64,000 bases of DNA, taken from contig JAJEAR010000029.1 in assembly GCA_022822665.1 (NCBI GenBank), forward strand, positions 108,470 to 172,469, given 5' to 3'. The stretch is from Alphaproteobacteria bacterium. GTDB taxonomy: Bacteria > Pseudomonadota > Alphaproteobacteria > Thalassobaculales > Thalassobaculaceae. The notes beneath the pieces were generated by a model, which had not been told where the DNA came from, ran no database searches, and was given only the letters and a program-made list of their open reading frames with translations. How positions within the stretch are numbered: position 1 is the first letter of the stretch; each line of letters starts with the position of its first letter. Of the stretch, positions 43,430 to 53,755 are shown piece by piece. The translations under genes and the position numbers were made by a program.

Positions 43430-44032
43430 TCAGTCGCAGCCATTGTGCTTGCGCCACATGCCTGCGTCATGCCCCTTGGGCGGATTGGCGCAAGGATCGC
43501 CAGCATACCCGCGAAGGATGTTGTATCGAGCGATCTGGTCGTCGGAGAGCAGTGGAAGCGTTTTCAGGTGTGCCGCCAGATGGACATAGCGCAACGCTGT
43601 CCGGGCCTGTCCGATTTCCGACAGCAATCCTTGCAGCGATCGTTCGGTCACCTTGGCGTTCCTGAACGCCTTCTCCAATGTCTCCTCGCGGGCAATGAGG
43701 CGCTTGCCCTCGGCGATTGCGGCCGCGCGCATGTTCCGGAAGATTGCGGTAATCGCCTCCACCTGGCCCGTGGTCAGCGGAATCCGATCCTTCAGCTCGA
43801 GCAGGTGCGCGGGACCGGGCATGCCGTTGAGTTCGGCTGCCCTGGCAAGCCCCCATCCCCCTCCTCGCCGGAGCTCGGCGAGGTCTTCCGCCGACAGGCT
43901 CTTGAGCGGTCGGGTTTCCTGACCGGCGTATGGAGACGGGCGATTGTCCAGCGCAGTGGTTGGGCCGGCGAAAAACAGGGCAAGCAGGAGGGGAATGAGC
44001 GCAATGCGGGCTCTCCGGTGGTTCTGGGTCAT
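43430..44032 (-). CDS. Periplasmic helical protein (CpxP/Spy-like)
   Basis: A 200-residue exported protein. The start at 44032 has GAGGAG about 8 bases upstream and gives a signal peptide (RIALIPLLLALFFAGPTTAL). The mature chain is mostly helical: SLSAEDLAELRRGGGWGLAR, LELKDRIPLTTGQVEAITAI, IAEGKRLIAREETLEKAFRN and LKTLPLLSDDQIARYNILRG. The two L-(T/S)-x-x-Q-like turns (LTTGQ, LSDDQ) separated by long helices recall the Spy/CpxP chaperone and heavy-metal-resistance families. The C-terminus has GHDAGMWRKHNGCD, also seen in that group. A periplasmic chaperone or metal-buffering role is inferred. No two-component partner is adjacent. Confidence 0.65.
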   Translation of the reverse strand: MTQNHRRARIALIPLLLALFFAGPTTALDNRPSPYAGQETRPLKSLSAEDLAELRRGGGWGLARAAELNGMPGPAHLLELKDRIPLTTGQVEAITAIFRNMRAAAIAEGKRLIAREETLEKAFRNAKVTERSLQGLLSEIGQARTALRYVHLAAHLKTLPLLSDDQIARYNILRGYAGDPCANPPKGHDAGMWRKHNGCD

Positions 44033-44192
44033 GATCGGCTCCTCGGTAGTGCTTCGGTATCGGACCGATGGAACGGGAGACACCGGGACGCGACGGCGGA
44101 TTGCAATCTTCAGGCCGGGCACTCGACGGGATGCGGGCCCTGATCGAGTGGAGGTCGCCGCGGGACGGACTTCCCGACAGGGGTCGGCGAAC

Positions 44193-45713
44193 TCATGGGT
44201 CCGACGGTACGATTCCGCGCCAGGCCCAGTCGTTGTAGTCGTCGGGCGCGCGCAGGCAGGACGCCCAGACCGGATCGGATGCAAGCGCGTCCCAGACCGG
44301 CGCGGGGCCGTTTCCATGCGCGGCGTGTACGAGGCGGCGCTCCCGCTGACTTGCGCGGACCTCCGCTTCCAGCGCATCCGGGTCCCAGGTCCTGTCCATA
44401 ACCCGGCGGAGCGCGGCCAGCGCGGCTGCGCTCTCCGGATCGGCCGCGAGGTTGATCCGTTCCTCGGGGTCGACCTCGAGATCAAACAGCAGGTCGGGTG
44501 CATGACCGCCGGTCATGAGCTTGAAGCGCCCGCTGCGAACCATGAACATTGGCGACGGTACGCCCTCCGACGTTATCTCCCCCAGCACCACCCGATCCCG
44601 GGCCGCCGACGCACCCTCGCACAACGGCAGCAGGCTCAGGCCATCGGGTGGCCGCGGCGCCCGGTCCGCAAGATCGATTTCTGCCAGGTCGCAAAATGTC
44701 GGAAGCAGGTCCACCAGCGAAACGGGCTCCGACCGATGCGCCGCCGCGAACCGTCCGGGTGCGTGAAGAATGAGCGGCACCCGTGCTGCGTGATCGAAGA
44801 AGTGCTTCTTGAACCAGAGGCCCCGCTCACCGAGCATATCCCCGTGGTCCGAGGTCAACACGATTGCGGTGTCGTGACCGAAGTCCTCCGCCTCCAGTAC
44901 CTCCATGAGTGTCCCGACCATGTCGTCGAGCCAGGAGCAGTTGGCGAGATAGGCGTGCCGGGCGGTCCGTACGTGGCTGTCGTCAATGTCCCCCTCGAGG
45001 AGGCCGTGGTGGGCCAGCATGCGCCGGCTGTGCAGGTCCCGCTCCTGCTCGGGCAGGAGCGGGGTCGCGGGCATCGGGATGTCCTCGTGCCGGTACAGGT
45101 CCCAGTGTTCGCGCCGCGCGAAATAGGGCTCGTGAGGGTGGGTGAACGACACCGAAAGGAAGAAGGGCTGCCGCTCCGGACTGCGCGCGACCCGCTTCAG
45201 CCACTCCACCGACCGTGACAGCACCGCGTCGTCATGGTCCATCTGCATGCTGCGGGACGTGATACCGGAACGGATGACGCCGCTGGAATTGTTGTTCGAT
45301 TCCATGCGCACCTCGTCCCAGCTCGGCGTCCAGTGAAAGTCGGTGGGATAGAGCTCGGGCACGAGGCGTTCGTGAAAGCCGTGCAGCATGTCCGGTCCAA
45401 CGAAATGCTGCTTGCCGGCAAGCGCGGTGCGGTATCCCGCCAACCGCAGGTAATGCGCCATCGTCGGCGTGGCGGCTGCAAATTCCGCGCCGTTGTCGAA
45501 GGCCCGCACGCGCGACGGGAGCATGCCCGCCAGCATCGAGAACCGCGATGGCGCGCAGAGCGGGAAGTTGCAGTAGGCGTTGGCAAACACCACCCCTTCC
45601 TCGCACAGCCGGCCGACATTCGGCATCACGGCCGGTCCGCCGTATCCGGGCAGAAGCTGGGGTTTGAGCTGGTCAGCCTGGATCAGCAGGATATTCGGCA
45701 GGTCGCGGGCCAT
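44193..45713 (-). CDS. betC: Choline-sulfatase-like sulfatase
   Basis: A 506-residue alkaline-phosphatase-superfamily sulfatase. The active-site cysteine converted to formylglycine is Cys53 in PLCAPSRFSMLAG (C-x-P-S-R). Metal ligands are Asp14 and Gln15 in LIQADQLKP and the pair in LTSDHGDMLGERGLW. FTHPHEPYFARREHWDLYRH, GITSRSMQMDHDDAVLS and the C-terminal LLFDLEVDPEERINLA match BetC choline-sulfatase, which releases choline from choline-O-sulfate in the cytoplasm. No signal peptide is present, as expected for BetC. betA/betB are absent here, but a dimethylglycine dehydrogenase-like gene lies 4 kb away, which fits choline catabolism. The sulfatase-maturing enzyme is not in the window. Confidence 0.85.
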   Translation of the reverse strand: MARDLPNILLIQADQLKPQLLPGYGGPAVMPNVGRLCEEGVVFANAYCNFPLCAPSRFSMLAGMLPSRVRAFDNGAEFAAATPTMAHYLRLAGYRTALAGKQHFVGPDMLHGFHERLVPELYPTDFHWTPSWDEVRMESNNNSSGVIRSGITSRSMQMDHDDAVLSRSVEWLKRVARSPERQPFFLSVSFTHPHEPYFARREHWDLYRHEDIPMPATPLLPEQERDLHSRRMLAHHGLLEGDIDDSHVRTARHAYLANCSWLDDMVGTLMEVLEAEDFGHDTAIVLTSDHGDMLGERGLWFKKHFFDHAARVPLILHAPGRFAAAHRSEPVSLVDLLPTFCDLAEIDLADRAPRPPDGLSLLPLCEGASAARDRVVLGEITSEGVPSPMFMVRSGRFKLMTGGHAPDLLFDLEVDPEERINLAADPESAAALAALRRVMDRTWDPDALEAEVRASQRERRLVHAAHGNGPAPVWDALASDPVWASCLRAPDDYNDWAWRGIVPSDP

Positions 45714-45939
45714 GACACTCTCCCGGCGTTGGTTTCGGGGCCTGATTGCCCGGCACGTCAGCGGATGCTCGCTTTCAATGTCCGCAGCACAACGGGTCTA
45801 CAGGAATGCGCGGAATTGGTGCCACTTCAAAGCAGAACCCGGTCACCACCGTGTTCGGCAACCGCAGGATTCCCGGATCGGAAATTCCATCGCAATTGCC
45901 CGATGGCGCAGCAGGCGCACTGCAGGAACAGCCTGCCCG

Positions 45940-47730
45940 CTATTCGGGAAGCATGACGGGCCCGGTTCCCGGCCGAACGACGGACGTGCCCCAACGCACG
46001 TCGAACAGCGGGCCCAGGAGCCCGAAAACCGGTCCGGCCGTACGGAGCGCGGCATCAAGGCGGGCGAACACGGACAGCAGCCCGCCCCTGCCGAGCATGG
46101 AGCGTACCGCTTCAAGACGGTCGGGTTCGCGCGGGAACACCACGAGTTCGACCGGCTGTACTGCGGTGAGACCGGACAGTTCCCGAACCTGTCGTACCGC
46201 CTCGTGGAAGCCGCCGAGTCCGTCCACCAGTCCGACCTTGAGCGCATCGCTGCCGCTCCAGACCCGTCCGCGTGCCACATGGTCGAGTTCGTCGGGCCCA
46301 AGGCCGCGCCTGTCCGCAACCCGCCCGGCAAACTCATCGTAGATGTTGTCGAGGATCGCGGCATGGCGCTCTTGCTGGTGCGCATCGAAGCGATCGGTCG
46401 GCGCGTACATGGCGGCATTCTCGCCGACCGATTCCCGTGCAACGGCGACGCCGTGACGTGCCAGCGCCCGGCCGAAACTCACCTTGCCGCCCGCAACCCC
46501 GATCGAACCGGTGACCGTGCCCGGATGCGCCAGGATTCGGTCCGCCTCCACCGCTATGAAATACGCAGCCGACGCCGCCACCCCACTCATCGAGGCAACA
46601 ACGCTCCGCCCGCTGTTCCGGAACCTGGCCACGGAGTCGCGCACCGCGTCGGAGGCGATGTAGTCACCGCCGGGGCTGTCGATACGCAGTATCAGGCCGA
46701 GGACAGACGTGTCCTCGCGGGCCTGTCCGATCGCCTCGGCCAGGCGTCCCGACACTGCCCGGTACCGGGTGCCGAACGGCAGGTCCGGTTCCCCGCGGGC
46801 GATCGAGCCGGCGACTTCGATGACCGCGATCCGGTCACCGGAAACCGCTCCGTCGAGAGCGTCACGGTAGTCCGCAAGCTCGACGGTCCCGGCCGGACTT
46901 TCCTCAGCCGGTTCGTGATCGCCGGGAATCGCGATGTCGAGCCAGTCGTCGCGATAGCCCAGCCGGTCAACGAGGCCCTGCTCCAGGGCGTCTTCGGCGG
47001 TCAACGGGGCTTGATCGACGAGTTCACGCAGCCGTTGCGGGGACAGGGTGCGTGCCGCGGCGGCATCGGCAACGAAATGCTCGAACTGCGAGGAGATCAG
47101 GGTTCGCAGGTTGCCACGAACCGCATCGGGCAGCTCCCGTTCCGTCAGACCGATCATCACGCCCTTGTATTCATGGCGCCGGTCGAAGTCGGCCTGGATG
47201 CCGTGCTCCTCGAGCAGGTCCGCCACCAGTGGCACGGCTGCCGTGATCCCCAGGGCGGAGAACGTGCCGGACGGTTGCAGGTCGATCCGCTCGAAACCCG
47301 TGGCAAGGTAGTAGTTCGCCACCGCGGCCGGACCGCCGAAGGATTCGGAAAACGCCGTCGCGGACTTGCCGGACGCGCGAAACCGCGTGATGGCCGAACG
47401 GAGTTCACCGGCCTCCGCAAGGTCAAGTGCCGCCTGCGAAAGATCGACCGCAACACCCGAAACACGGTCATCGGCCGCTGCCGCATCGAGCGCGCGGACG
47501 ATGTCGAACAGCGACAGTCGCGACTGGCCGGGCAACAGGGTCGGGATCACCGACGGGTCGCGCACCTCGTCGAGCTCACCGTCGAGTTGCAGGACGAGAA
47601 CGATCTCGTCCGGCAGCGACGGCTCGCGTTCCTGGACCCAGATCAGCGCCGCAACCGCCGCGGCGAACACCCCCGTCGCGAGGACGCCGATCGCCGCGAA
47701 CAGCCAGAGCAGGAACCTCAGGAACCTCAC
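45940..47730 (-). CDS. sppA: Signal peptide peptidase SppA, 67-kDa type
   Basis: A 596-residue membrane serine protease that clears signal peptides. The GTG start overlaps the aroC stop (GTGA). One N-terminal transmembrane helix (about 5-31) anchors two tandem ClpP-like domains. The first supplies the general-base Lys189 in [14 protein letters not shown], the second the nucleophile Ser380 in [31 protein letters not shown] and [11 protein letters not shown] surround it. This is the long E. coli-type form with both halves in one chain. Coupling with aroC is probably a local arrangement, not a functional link. Confidence 0.92.
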   Translation of the reverse strand: MRFLRFLLWLFAAIGVLATGVFAAAVAALIWVQEREPSLPDEIVLVLQLDGELDEVRDPSVIPTLLPGQSRLSLFDIVRALDAAAADDRVSGVAVDLSQAALDLAEAGELRSAITRFRASGKSATAFSESFGGPAAVANYYLATGFERIDLQPSGTFSALGITAAVPLVADLLEEHGIQADFDRRHEYKGVMIGLTERELPDAVRGNLRTLISSQFEHFVADAAAARTLSPQRLRELVDQAPLTAEDALEQGLVDRLGYRDDWLDIAIPGDHEPAEESPAGTVELADYRDALDGAVSGDRIAVIEVAGSIARGEPDLPFGTRYRAVSGRLAEAIGQAREDTSVLGLILRIDSPGGDYIASDAVRDSVARFRNSGRSVVASMSGVAASAAYFIAVEADRILAHPGTVTGSIGVAGGKVSFGRALARHGVAVARESVGENAAMYAPTDRFDAHQQERHAAILDNIYDEFAGRVADRRGLGPDELDHVARGRVWSGSDALKVGLVDGLGGFHEAVRQVRELSGLTAVQPVELVVFPREPDRLEAVRSMLGRGGLLSVFARLDAALRTAGPVFGLLGPLFDVRWGTSVVRPGTGPVMLPE

Positions 47731-48833
47731 CGGTCCGGCAGATCGGCCTGCGGTGCGCACTGTGCATGATGGCGCAGCAGGTGATCGGCGAGGACGCAGG
47801 CCATCATCGCCTCGCCGACCGGAACCGCACGGATGCCGACGCACGGATCGTGCCGGCCCGTGGTCGAAACCGTGACCTCGCGACCGTGACGATCAACCGA
47901 GCGCCGCGGCTCGAGGATCGAACTGGTCGGCTTGACGGCGAACCGCGCAACGACGGGCTGCCCCGTGGAAATACCGCCCAGCACCCCGCCGGCCCGGTTG
48001 CCGAGGAAGACCGGGCGGCCGTCGACCATGCGCATTTCGTCGGCCGCCTCCCGGCCGTCAGCGGCGGCGAGACCGAACCCGTCGCCGATTTCCACGCCCT
48101 TGACCGCGTTGATCGACATCATCGCCGCCGCAAGGTCGCTGTCGAGCTTGCCGTAGACCGGTTCGCCGAGGCCGACAGGCACGCCATCGGCCACCACCTC
48201 CACCACGGCGCCTGCCGAGGAGCCCTGCTTGCGAACCGTATCCAGGAACCCGCTCCACTGTTCCGCCATCACCGGGTCAGGACACCAGAACGGGTTCCGG
48301 TCGATTTCCTCCCACTCCCAGCGGGAGCGGTCGATCGCATGGGGACCGACCTGGACCAGCGCGCCCCTGATCGTGATCCCGGACCCGAGACGATGGGCCA
48401 GGACCGCCCGGGCAACGGCGCCGGCGGCGACCCTCATCGCGGTCTCGCGCGCCGATGACCGACCGCCGCCCCGGTAGTCCCGGATCCCGTACTTGGCCTG
48501 GTAGGTGTAATCGGCATGCCCGGGTCGGAACCGGTCCCGGATCTCGCTGTAATCCTTCGAGCGCTGGTCGGTGTTCTCGATCACCATTCCGATCGGCGTG
48601 CCGGTGGTCAGCCCTTCGAACACGCCGGAGAGGATGCGCACGGCGTCGGGTTCGCGCCTCTGGGTGGTGAAACGGGACTGGCCGGGCCTGCGGCGGTCCA
48701 GGTGGCGCTGGACGCCGGCCTCGTCGAGCGGAATGCCGGGCGGGGTCCCGTCCACGACACACCCGATTGCCGGACCGTGACTCTCGCCCCAGGTGGTAAA
48801 GCGGAAGACTGACCCGAAACTGTTGCCCGCCAC
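47727..48833 (-). CDS. aroC: Chorismate synthase
   Basis: A 368-residue FMN-dependent enzyme making chorismate from EPSP, last common step of aromatic synthesis. Signatures: [20 protein letters not shown] (1-20), [36 protein letters not shown] and [20 protein letters not shown]. All three family signatures are intact. It sits 12 bases downstream of fabI and overlaps sppA, so fabI-aroC-sppA form one coupled transcript. Confidence 0.97.
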   Translation of the reverse strand: MAGNSFGSVFRFTTWGESHGPAIGCVVDGTPPGIPLDEAGVQRHLDRRRPGQSRFTTQRREPDAVRILSGVFEGLTTGTPIGMVIENTDQRSKDYSEIRDRFRPGHADYTYQAKYGIRDYRGGGRSSARETAMRVAAGAVARAVLAHRLGSGITIRGALVQVGPHAIDRSRWEWEEIDRNPFWCPDPVMAEQWSGFLDTVRKQGSSAGAVVEVVADGVPVGLGEPVYGKLDSDLAAAMMSINAVKGVEIGDGFGLAAADGREAADEMRMVDGRPVFLGNRAGGVLGGISTGQPVVARFAVKPTSSILEPRRSVDRHGREVTVSTTGRHDPCVGIRAVPVGEAMMACVLADHLLRHHAQCAPQADLPDR

Positions 48834-48845
48834 CGCTCCCTCCGT

Positions 48846-49658
48846 TCAGACGACGGATATGTCCGGTGCGTCCACCGCCTTCATGCCGACGATGTTGTAC
48901 CCGCAGTCGACATGGTGAATCTCGCCCGACACGCCGCTGGACAGGTTGCTGAGCAGGTAGACGGCGGCCCCACCGACATCCTCCAGCGACACGTTACGCC
49001 TGAGCGGCGAGTTGTACTGGTTCCACTTCAGGATGTAGCGGAAGTCGCCGATACCGGACGCGGCCAGCGTCTTCATCGGTCCGGCCGAAAGCCCGTTCAC
49101 CCTGATGCCGCGACTGCCGAGATCCACCGCGAGGTAGCGCACGCTCGCCTCGAGCGCCGCCTTGGCCACGCCCATCACGTTGTAGTGCGGCATCACGCGC
49201 TCCGCCCCGTAGTAGGACAGGGTCAGCATGCTGCCGCCCTCTCCCATCAGCCCGGCGGCATGACGCGCGACCGAGGTGAAGGAATAGCAGGAGATATCCA
49301 GAGTTCTGAGGAAGTTGTCGCGCGACGTGCTGATGTAGGCGCCCTTCAGTTCCTCCTTGTCGGAGTAGGCGATGGCGTGGACCAGGAAATCCAGGTGTCC
49401 CCACTCCCGCCCTACCGTCTCGAAGGTGCGGGCGATGCTGTCATCATCACTCACGTCACACTGGAGCAGAATTTGCGAGTTCGCCTTTTCCGCCAGCGGG
49501 GCCACGCGCTTGCGCAGCGCCTCTCCCTGGTAGGTGAACGCGAGTTCCGCACCCTGTTCAGCCGCCGCACGGGCAATACCCCACGCGATCGACCGGTCAT
49601 TGGCGACCCCCATGATCAGGCCCCTGCGGCCGGCCATGAATTTTCCGGACTGATCCAT
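48846..49658 (-). CDS. fabI: Enoyl-[acyl-carrier-protein] reductase (NADH), FabI
   Basis: A 270-residue FabI catalysing the last reduction of each fatty-acid elongation cycle. Cofactor region GLIMGVANDRSIAWGIARAA (13-32). Catalytic residues Tyr149, Tyr159 and Lys166 in LSYYGAERVMPHYNVMGVAK correspond to E. coli Tyr146, Tyr156 and Lys163 (constant offset 3). The triclosan-site glycine context FLVHAIAYSDKEELKGAY is normal. The start at 49658 is preferred to longer frames, which are only upstream shadow. First gene of the fabI-aroC-sppA unit. Confidence 0.95.
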   Translation of the reverse strand: MDQSGKFMAGRRGLIMGVANDRSIAWGIARAAAEQGAELAFTYQGEALRKRVAPLAEKANSQILLQCDVSDDDSIARTFETVGREWGHLDFLVHAIAYSDKEELKGAYISTSRDNFLRTLDISCYSFTSVARHAAGLMGEGGSMLTLSYYGAERVMPHYNVMGVAKAALEASVRYLAVDLGSRGIRVNGLSAGPMKTLAASGIGDFRYILKWNQYNSPLRRNVSLEDVGGAAVYLLSNLSSGVSGEIHHVDCGYNIVGMKAVDAPDISVV

Positions 49659-49878
49659 ACTCTGCCCCGCGCTGTCCCAGGACCGCCGCGGCCCGCACCG
49701 ATATCGTCCGCGACGCGCCGGCATCCTACACCATGGGCCCGGCTGGGCAACCGCGAGCACCGGCAGGCAGGCACCGGGCCATGCACTCACGGGTCGGGTC
49801 GCTGGCCCTTGGACGGCCGACCGACGCCGGCGTCCGGGACGCCCACGGCCCGGTTTCAAGCGGCCGGTTTGCCCGGTG

Positions 49879-52323
49879 TTACGCCCTGAGCACCAGGTTT
49901 TCAGGGTCGTAGGGACTGTCCTCGACGATGCGGGCCGGGAGAGTGCGATCAAGCACGCGAACATGACACTCGAGCCCGACCCGGGCATGGTCGCTCTCTA
50001 CGTATCCCAGCATCAACGACTTGCCGACATGGTGGCCGTACCCGCCGGCGGTTCCCCGCCCGATGACGGTACCATCGAGCAGCACCGGCTCGTTGCCGAA
50101 CGGATCGGCATCTTCCGCCTCGATCTCGATGGTGCAGAACCGGGTCGGAACCCCGGCCTGCTGCTGGAGAACCAGCGCGTCCCGTCCGGTAAACTGACCC
50201 TTGTTCAGGCGCACGAACCGGCCGAGACCGGCTTCGAGCACCGAATTCTCGGCATTGAGATCTGTTCCCCACAGGCGATAGGACTTTTCGAGCCGCATTG
50301 AGTCCATCGCCCGCATGCCGACATCGGCGATCCCGAACTCCGCGCCGGCCTCGCGCAGGGCGTCGTAGAGGTGGATCTGGTACTCGACCGGATGGTGAAG
50401 TTCCCACCCGAGCGAGCCGACGAAGTTCACCCGCATGGCACGGACCGACGGGCAGAACCCGACCGGGATCTCCTGCATGGTCAGCCACGGGAAGGCCTCG
50501 TTCGAGACGTCGGCATCGGCAAGGCGCTGCAGCACGGTGCGGGCATCCGGGCCTGCCAGCACGAGGACGCCGTAGCGGCCGGTCACGTCGGTCAGGTGCA
50601 CGGACCCGTCCCCGGGCAGGGCCTTTTGCAGACCGTCCAGGTCATGGTCGTGCGCGGCACCCGGCCCGACCAGGAAGAATCGCTCCCCGTGCAGCCCGTC
50701 CGCCATCCGCGTGATCGTGAACTCCGAGCGGACGGACCCCGACGGGTTGAGTGCGTGGGCCAGGCACATGCGCCCGATACCGCCCGGGATCCGGTTCGCG
50801 ACCAGGCGGTCAAGCCAGTCACGCGCGCCCGGCCCCTCGATCTCGAACTTGGCGAAGGAGGACAGCTCCATCAGCCCCACCCGCGTGCGCATTGCCTCGA
50901 CCTCAGCACCGACATGGGCAAACCAGTTCGATCGCCGGAACGAGTAGATGTCCTCACGTGGCGTGCCTTCAGGTGCAAACCAGTTCGGCCGCTCCCAGCC
51001 GAACCGCGCCCCCCAGACCGCCCCTGCCCGGTCAAGACGATCGTAGATCGGCGGAGCCTTGGCCGGACGCGCGGCCGGGCGTTCCTCCATCGGGAAGTGA
51101 TTGACGAAGACATGCGCGTAGGCTTCCTCGTTCTTGATGCGGGCAAAGTTCCGGGACACCACCCCGAACCTGCGCGGATCGACACCGAGCATGTCGACGC
51201 CGGGCTCGCCCTCGACGATCCACTCCGCGAGTTGCCACCCCGCACCACCGGCCGCCGTCACTCCGAAGCTGTGTCCTTCGGAGATCCAGAAATTCTCAAG
51301 ACCGAACGCCGGTCCGACCAGCGGGTTGCCGTCGGGTGAATAGCTGATCGGTCCGTTGACGACGTCCTTGATGCCGGCATGCTCGAACGACGGAACCCGG
51401 CGCGCCGCCGCTTCGACATGCGGCAGCAGGCGGTCGAGGTCTCCGGGAAACAGGTCCTTTTCGAAGGTCGCCGGCACACCGTCGACGAAACAGGCCGGCG
51501 CTCCCTTCTCGTACGGCCCGAGGATCCAGCCCATGCGTTCCTCGCGGAAGTAGTAGGAGGCATCGGATTCCCGCAGGATCGGCAGTTCCGGGTTTCCGGC
51601 CTCGCGCCACTCCTTCAGCACCGGGTCGACATCGGTGACGATGTACTGGTGCTCGACCGGGATCACCGGGATCTCGAGGCCCACCATGCGCGCCGTGGTC
51701 CGGGCGTAGTTTCCGGTGGCGCACACCACGTGCTCGCAGCTGATGTCTCCCGCGTCCGTCCGGACCACCCACTCGCATCCGTGGGTCCGCTCGATCGCGG
51801 TTACCTCGGTCCGCTGGATGATCTCCGCGCCGCGCATGCGCGCGCCCTGGGCAAGCGCCATGGTGACGTCGACCGGCGCAATATGGCCGTCGGTCGGGTG
51901 CCACAACGCGCCGACCAGGCCCTCCATGCTCGCAATCGGCCAAAGTGCCGCAATTTCATCAACGCCGATCAGGCGGCAGTCGACGCCGATGGTCTCGGCC
52001 GTGCACTGGTAGTTGCGGTACTCGTCCATCCGGTCACGGTTGCACGCGAGCCGCAGGTTACCGGTCGGATGGAAGCCGACCGCCTGGCCGGTCTCCTGCT
52101 CCAGCCGCTTGTACAGTTCGACCGAATACTGGTGCAGCTGGCCAACCGAGTAGCTCATGTTGAACAGCGGCAGCAGCCCGGCGGCGTGCCAGGTCGAGCC
52201 AGCGGTCAGTTCCGTGCGCTCGAGCAGCACCACGTCGCTCCAGCCCTTCGCGGCCAGGTGGTAGAGCGCCGAGACCCCGACGACACCACCTCCGATCACC
52301 ACCACGCGCGCGGTTGTCCTCAT
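49879..52323 (-). CDS. FAD-dependent dimethylglycine/sarcosine dehydrogenase-like enzyme
   Basis: An 814-residue, four-part protein. It has a DAO-type FAD domain with the Rossmann loop VVVIGGGVVGVSALYHLAAK (7-26). His46 in LTAGSTWHAAGLLP lies at the position of the covalent flavin in dimethylglycine dehydrogenase. A linker FAO-type domain follows (about 375-430), then a GcvT-type folate-binding domain (about 430-700) with FAKFEIEGPGARDWLDRLVA and MRVNFVGSLGWELHHPVEYQ, and a GcvT C-terminal barrel (MLGYVESDHARVGLECHVRV). The reaction is oxidative N-demethylation passing the one-carbon unit to tetrahydrofolate. It is divergent from a spermidine/putrescine-type ABC transporter, with 228 bases between; import and oxidation of an N-methylated amine is the natural inference. 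The exact substrate is open. Confidence 0.85.
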   Translation of the reverse strand: MRTTARVVVIGGGVVGVSALYHLAAKGWSDVVLLERTELTAGSTWHAAGLLPLFNMSYSVGQLHQYSVELYKRLEQETGQAVGFHPTGNLRLACNRDRMDEYRNYQCTAETIGVDCRLIGVDEIAALWPIASMEGLVGALWHPTDGHIAPVDVTMALAQGARMRGAEIIQRTEVTAIERTHGCEWVVRTDAGDISCEHVVCATGNYARTTARMVGLEIPVIPVEHQYIVTDVDPVLKEWREAGNPELPILRESDASYYFREERMGWILGPYEKGAPACFVDGVPATFEKDLFPGDLDRLLPHVEAAARRVPSFEHAGIKDVVNGPISYSPDGNPLVGPAFGLENFWISEGHSFGVTAAGGAGWQLAEWIVEGEPGVDMLGVDPRRFGVVSRNFARIKNEEAYAHVFVNHFPMEERPAARPAKAPPIYDRLDRAGAVWGARFGWERPNWFAPEGTPREDIYSFRRSNWFAHVGAEVEAMRTRVGLMELSSFAKFEIEGPGARDWLDRLVANRIPGGIGRMCLAHALNPSGSVRSEFTITRMADGLHGERFFLVGPGAAHDHDLDGLQKALPGDGSVHLTDVTGRYGVLVLAGPDARTVLQRLADADVSNEAFPWLTMQEIPVGFCPSVRAMRVNFVGSLGWELHHPVEYQIHLYDALREAGAEFGIADVGMRAMDSMRLEKSYRLWGTDLNAENSVLEAGLGRFVRLNKGQFTGRDALVLQQQAGVPTRFCTIEIEAEDADPFGNEPVLLDGTVIGRGTAGGYGHHVGKSLMLGYVESDHARVGLECHVRVLDRTLPARIVEDSPYDPENLVLRA

Positions 52324-52551
52324 TGGTCCTTCCCCCTGCTGTCCCGGATCCCGAACCTTCGCCCGTGCAGGCCGTCAAGCCCTGACGAACGCGACGGTAT
52401 CCTGTCGAATTCAGGATGTTTCGACCGTTTTCCCGGCAACCATGCCAGTGCATCGCAATTTGCAACAGGCATCCATGTGGGTTAGGGTTTTTCGTGTCAT
52501 GATCGTCCATTGCCGGTGTGGTGACAGCACGAAGTGCCCACGGGAGCTCGA

Positions 52552-53667
52552 ATGCCTGATGCACAGGAAGCTCTGGTAGCCTTTGAGGGTGTACAGAAGA
52601 CCTACGACGGCAGGCAGCTGGTCGTGCGGGATCTCAACCTCGACATTGCGCGCGGTGAATTCCTGACCATGCTCGGGCCGTCCGGCTCGGGAAAGACGAC
52701 CTGTCTGATGATGCTGGCCGGGTTCGAGACACCGACCCATGGCCGCATCCTTCTGAACGGAACGGAACTCAACCGGGTACCGCCACACCGTCGCGGCATC
52801 GGCATGGTGTTCCAGAACTATGCGCTGTTCCCGCACATGACGGTCCAGGAAAACCTCGCCTTCCCGCTCGAGGTCCGCGGCATGTCGCGGGCCGAAATCG
52901 AGACCAAGGTCGCCCGCGCCCTGGACATGGTCCGGTTGCCTGAGTTCGGAGGCAGGCGGCCGGCGCAGCTGTCCGGAGGCCAGCAGCAGCGGGTCGCCGT
53001 CGCCCGGGCGCTGGTGTTCGAACCGGACCTCGTGCTGATGGACGAGCCGCTCGGTGCGCTCGACAAGAACCTGCGCGAGGAAATGCAGTACGAGATCAAG
53101 CACATCCACGAATCCCTCGGCGTCACGGTGGTCTATGTCACGCATGACCAGTCCGAGGCGCTCACCATGTCGAACAGGATCGCGGTGTTCGACGATGGCG
53201 TGATTCAGCAGTTGGCAACCCCGGACGTGCTGTACGAAAAGCCCGAAAACGCTTTCGTTGCCCAGTTCATCGGCGAGAACAACCGCCTCATCGCGCGTGT
53301 GACGGAGATGGACGGTTCATTCTGCACGGTCGAGCTCGAGGACGGCCAGAAGGTGCGGGCGCTCAGCGTCAATGTCGCCGGGGCCGGAGAGATCACGACA
53401 CTGTCGCTACGGCCTGAACGGGTCGTCATCGGGCCGGGCCAGGATTTTGCCGACAACCGGATCTCGGGCCGGGTCGAGGAGCTGATTTATCTCGGAGATC
53501 ACATCCGGGCCAGGCTCACTGTCGCCGGAAACGATTCCTTCATCGTGAAGGTGGCGAATGCCCACGATCATGTGCGCCTCAGTCAGGGTTCGGAAGTCCC
53601 CCTCGGGTGGGCTTCGGAAGACTGCCGGGCACTTGATGCGGGAGTCGGTAACGCGGCTCCCGCCTAG
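52552..53667 (+). CDS. potA: ABC transporter ATP-binding protein, PotA type
   Basis: A 371-residue ATPase. Walker A LGPSGSGKTT, Q-loop MVFQNYALFPHMT, signature LSGGQQQRVAVARAL, Walker B LVLMDEPLGALD and the switch His in YVTHDQSEA are all present. The C-terminal TOBE domain (about 275-360: LSLRPERVVIGPG, GRVEELIYLGDHIRARL) is characteristic of spermidine/putrescine importers. GGGAG lies about 6 bases before the ATG. It is first in a set ATPase, binding protein, permease, permease, regulator, all on the plus strand. The polyamine specificity is a family label; the real solute could be a methylated amine. Confidence 0.92.
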   Translation: MPDAQEALVAFEGVQKTYDGRQLVVRDLNLDIARGEFLTMLGPSGSGKTTCLMMLAGFETPTHGRILLNGTELNRVPPHRRGIGMVFQNYALFPHMTVQENLAFPLEVRGMSRAEIETKVARALDMVRLPEFGGRRPAQLSGGQQQRVAVARALVFEPDLVLMDEPLGALDKNLREEMQYEIKHIHESLGVTVVYVTHDQSEALTMSNRIAVFDDGVIQQLATPDVLYEKPENAFVAQFIGENNRLIARVTEMDGSFCTVELEDGQKVRALSVNVAGAGEITTLSLRPERVVIGPGQDFADNRISGRVEELIYLGDHIRARLTVAGNDSFIVKVANAHDHVRLSQGSEVPLGWASEDCRALDAGVGNAAPA

Positions 53668-53755
53668 GGAGCCGGAAAGCGCCGCCGAACCCGGGAGGAC
53701 GGGTGTCGGAGGACCATCTTGGCCGCATGCGGCCAGACATGCATGGAGAAAGCTC

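Noticed and set aside
43118..43430. Possible frameshifted small membrane protein on the minus strand
   Set aside because: Hydrophobic segments lie in two frames but match no family I know; GC-rich non-coding DNA can give such runs.
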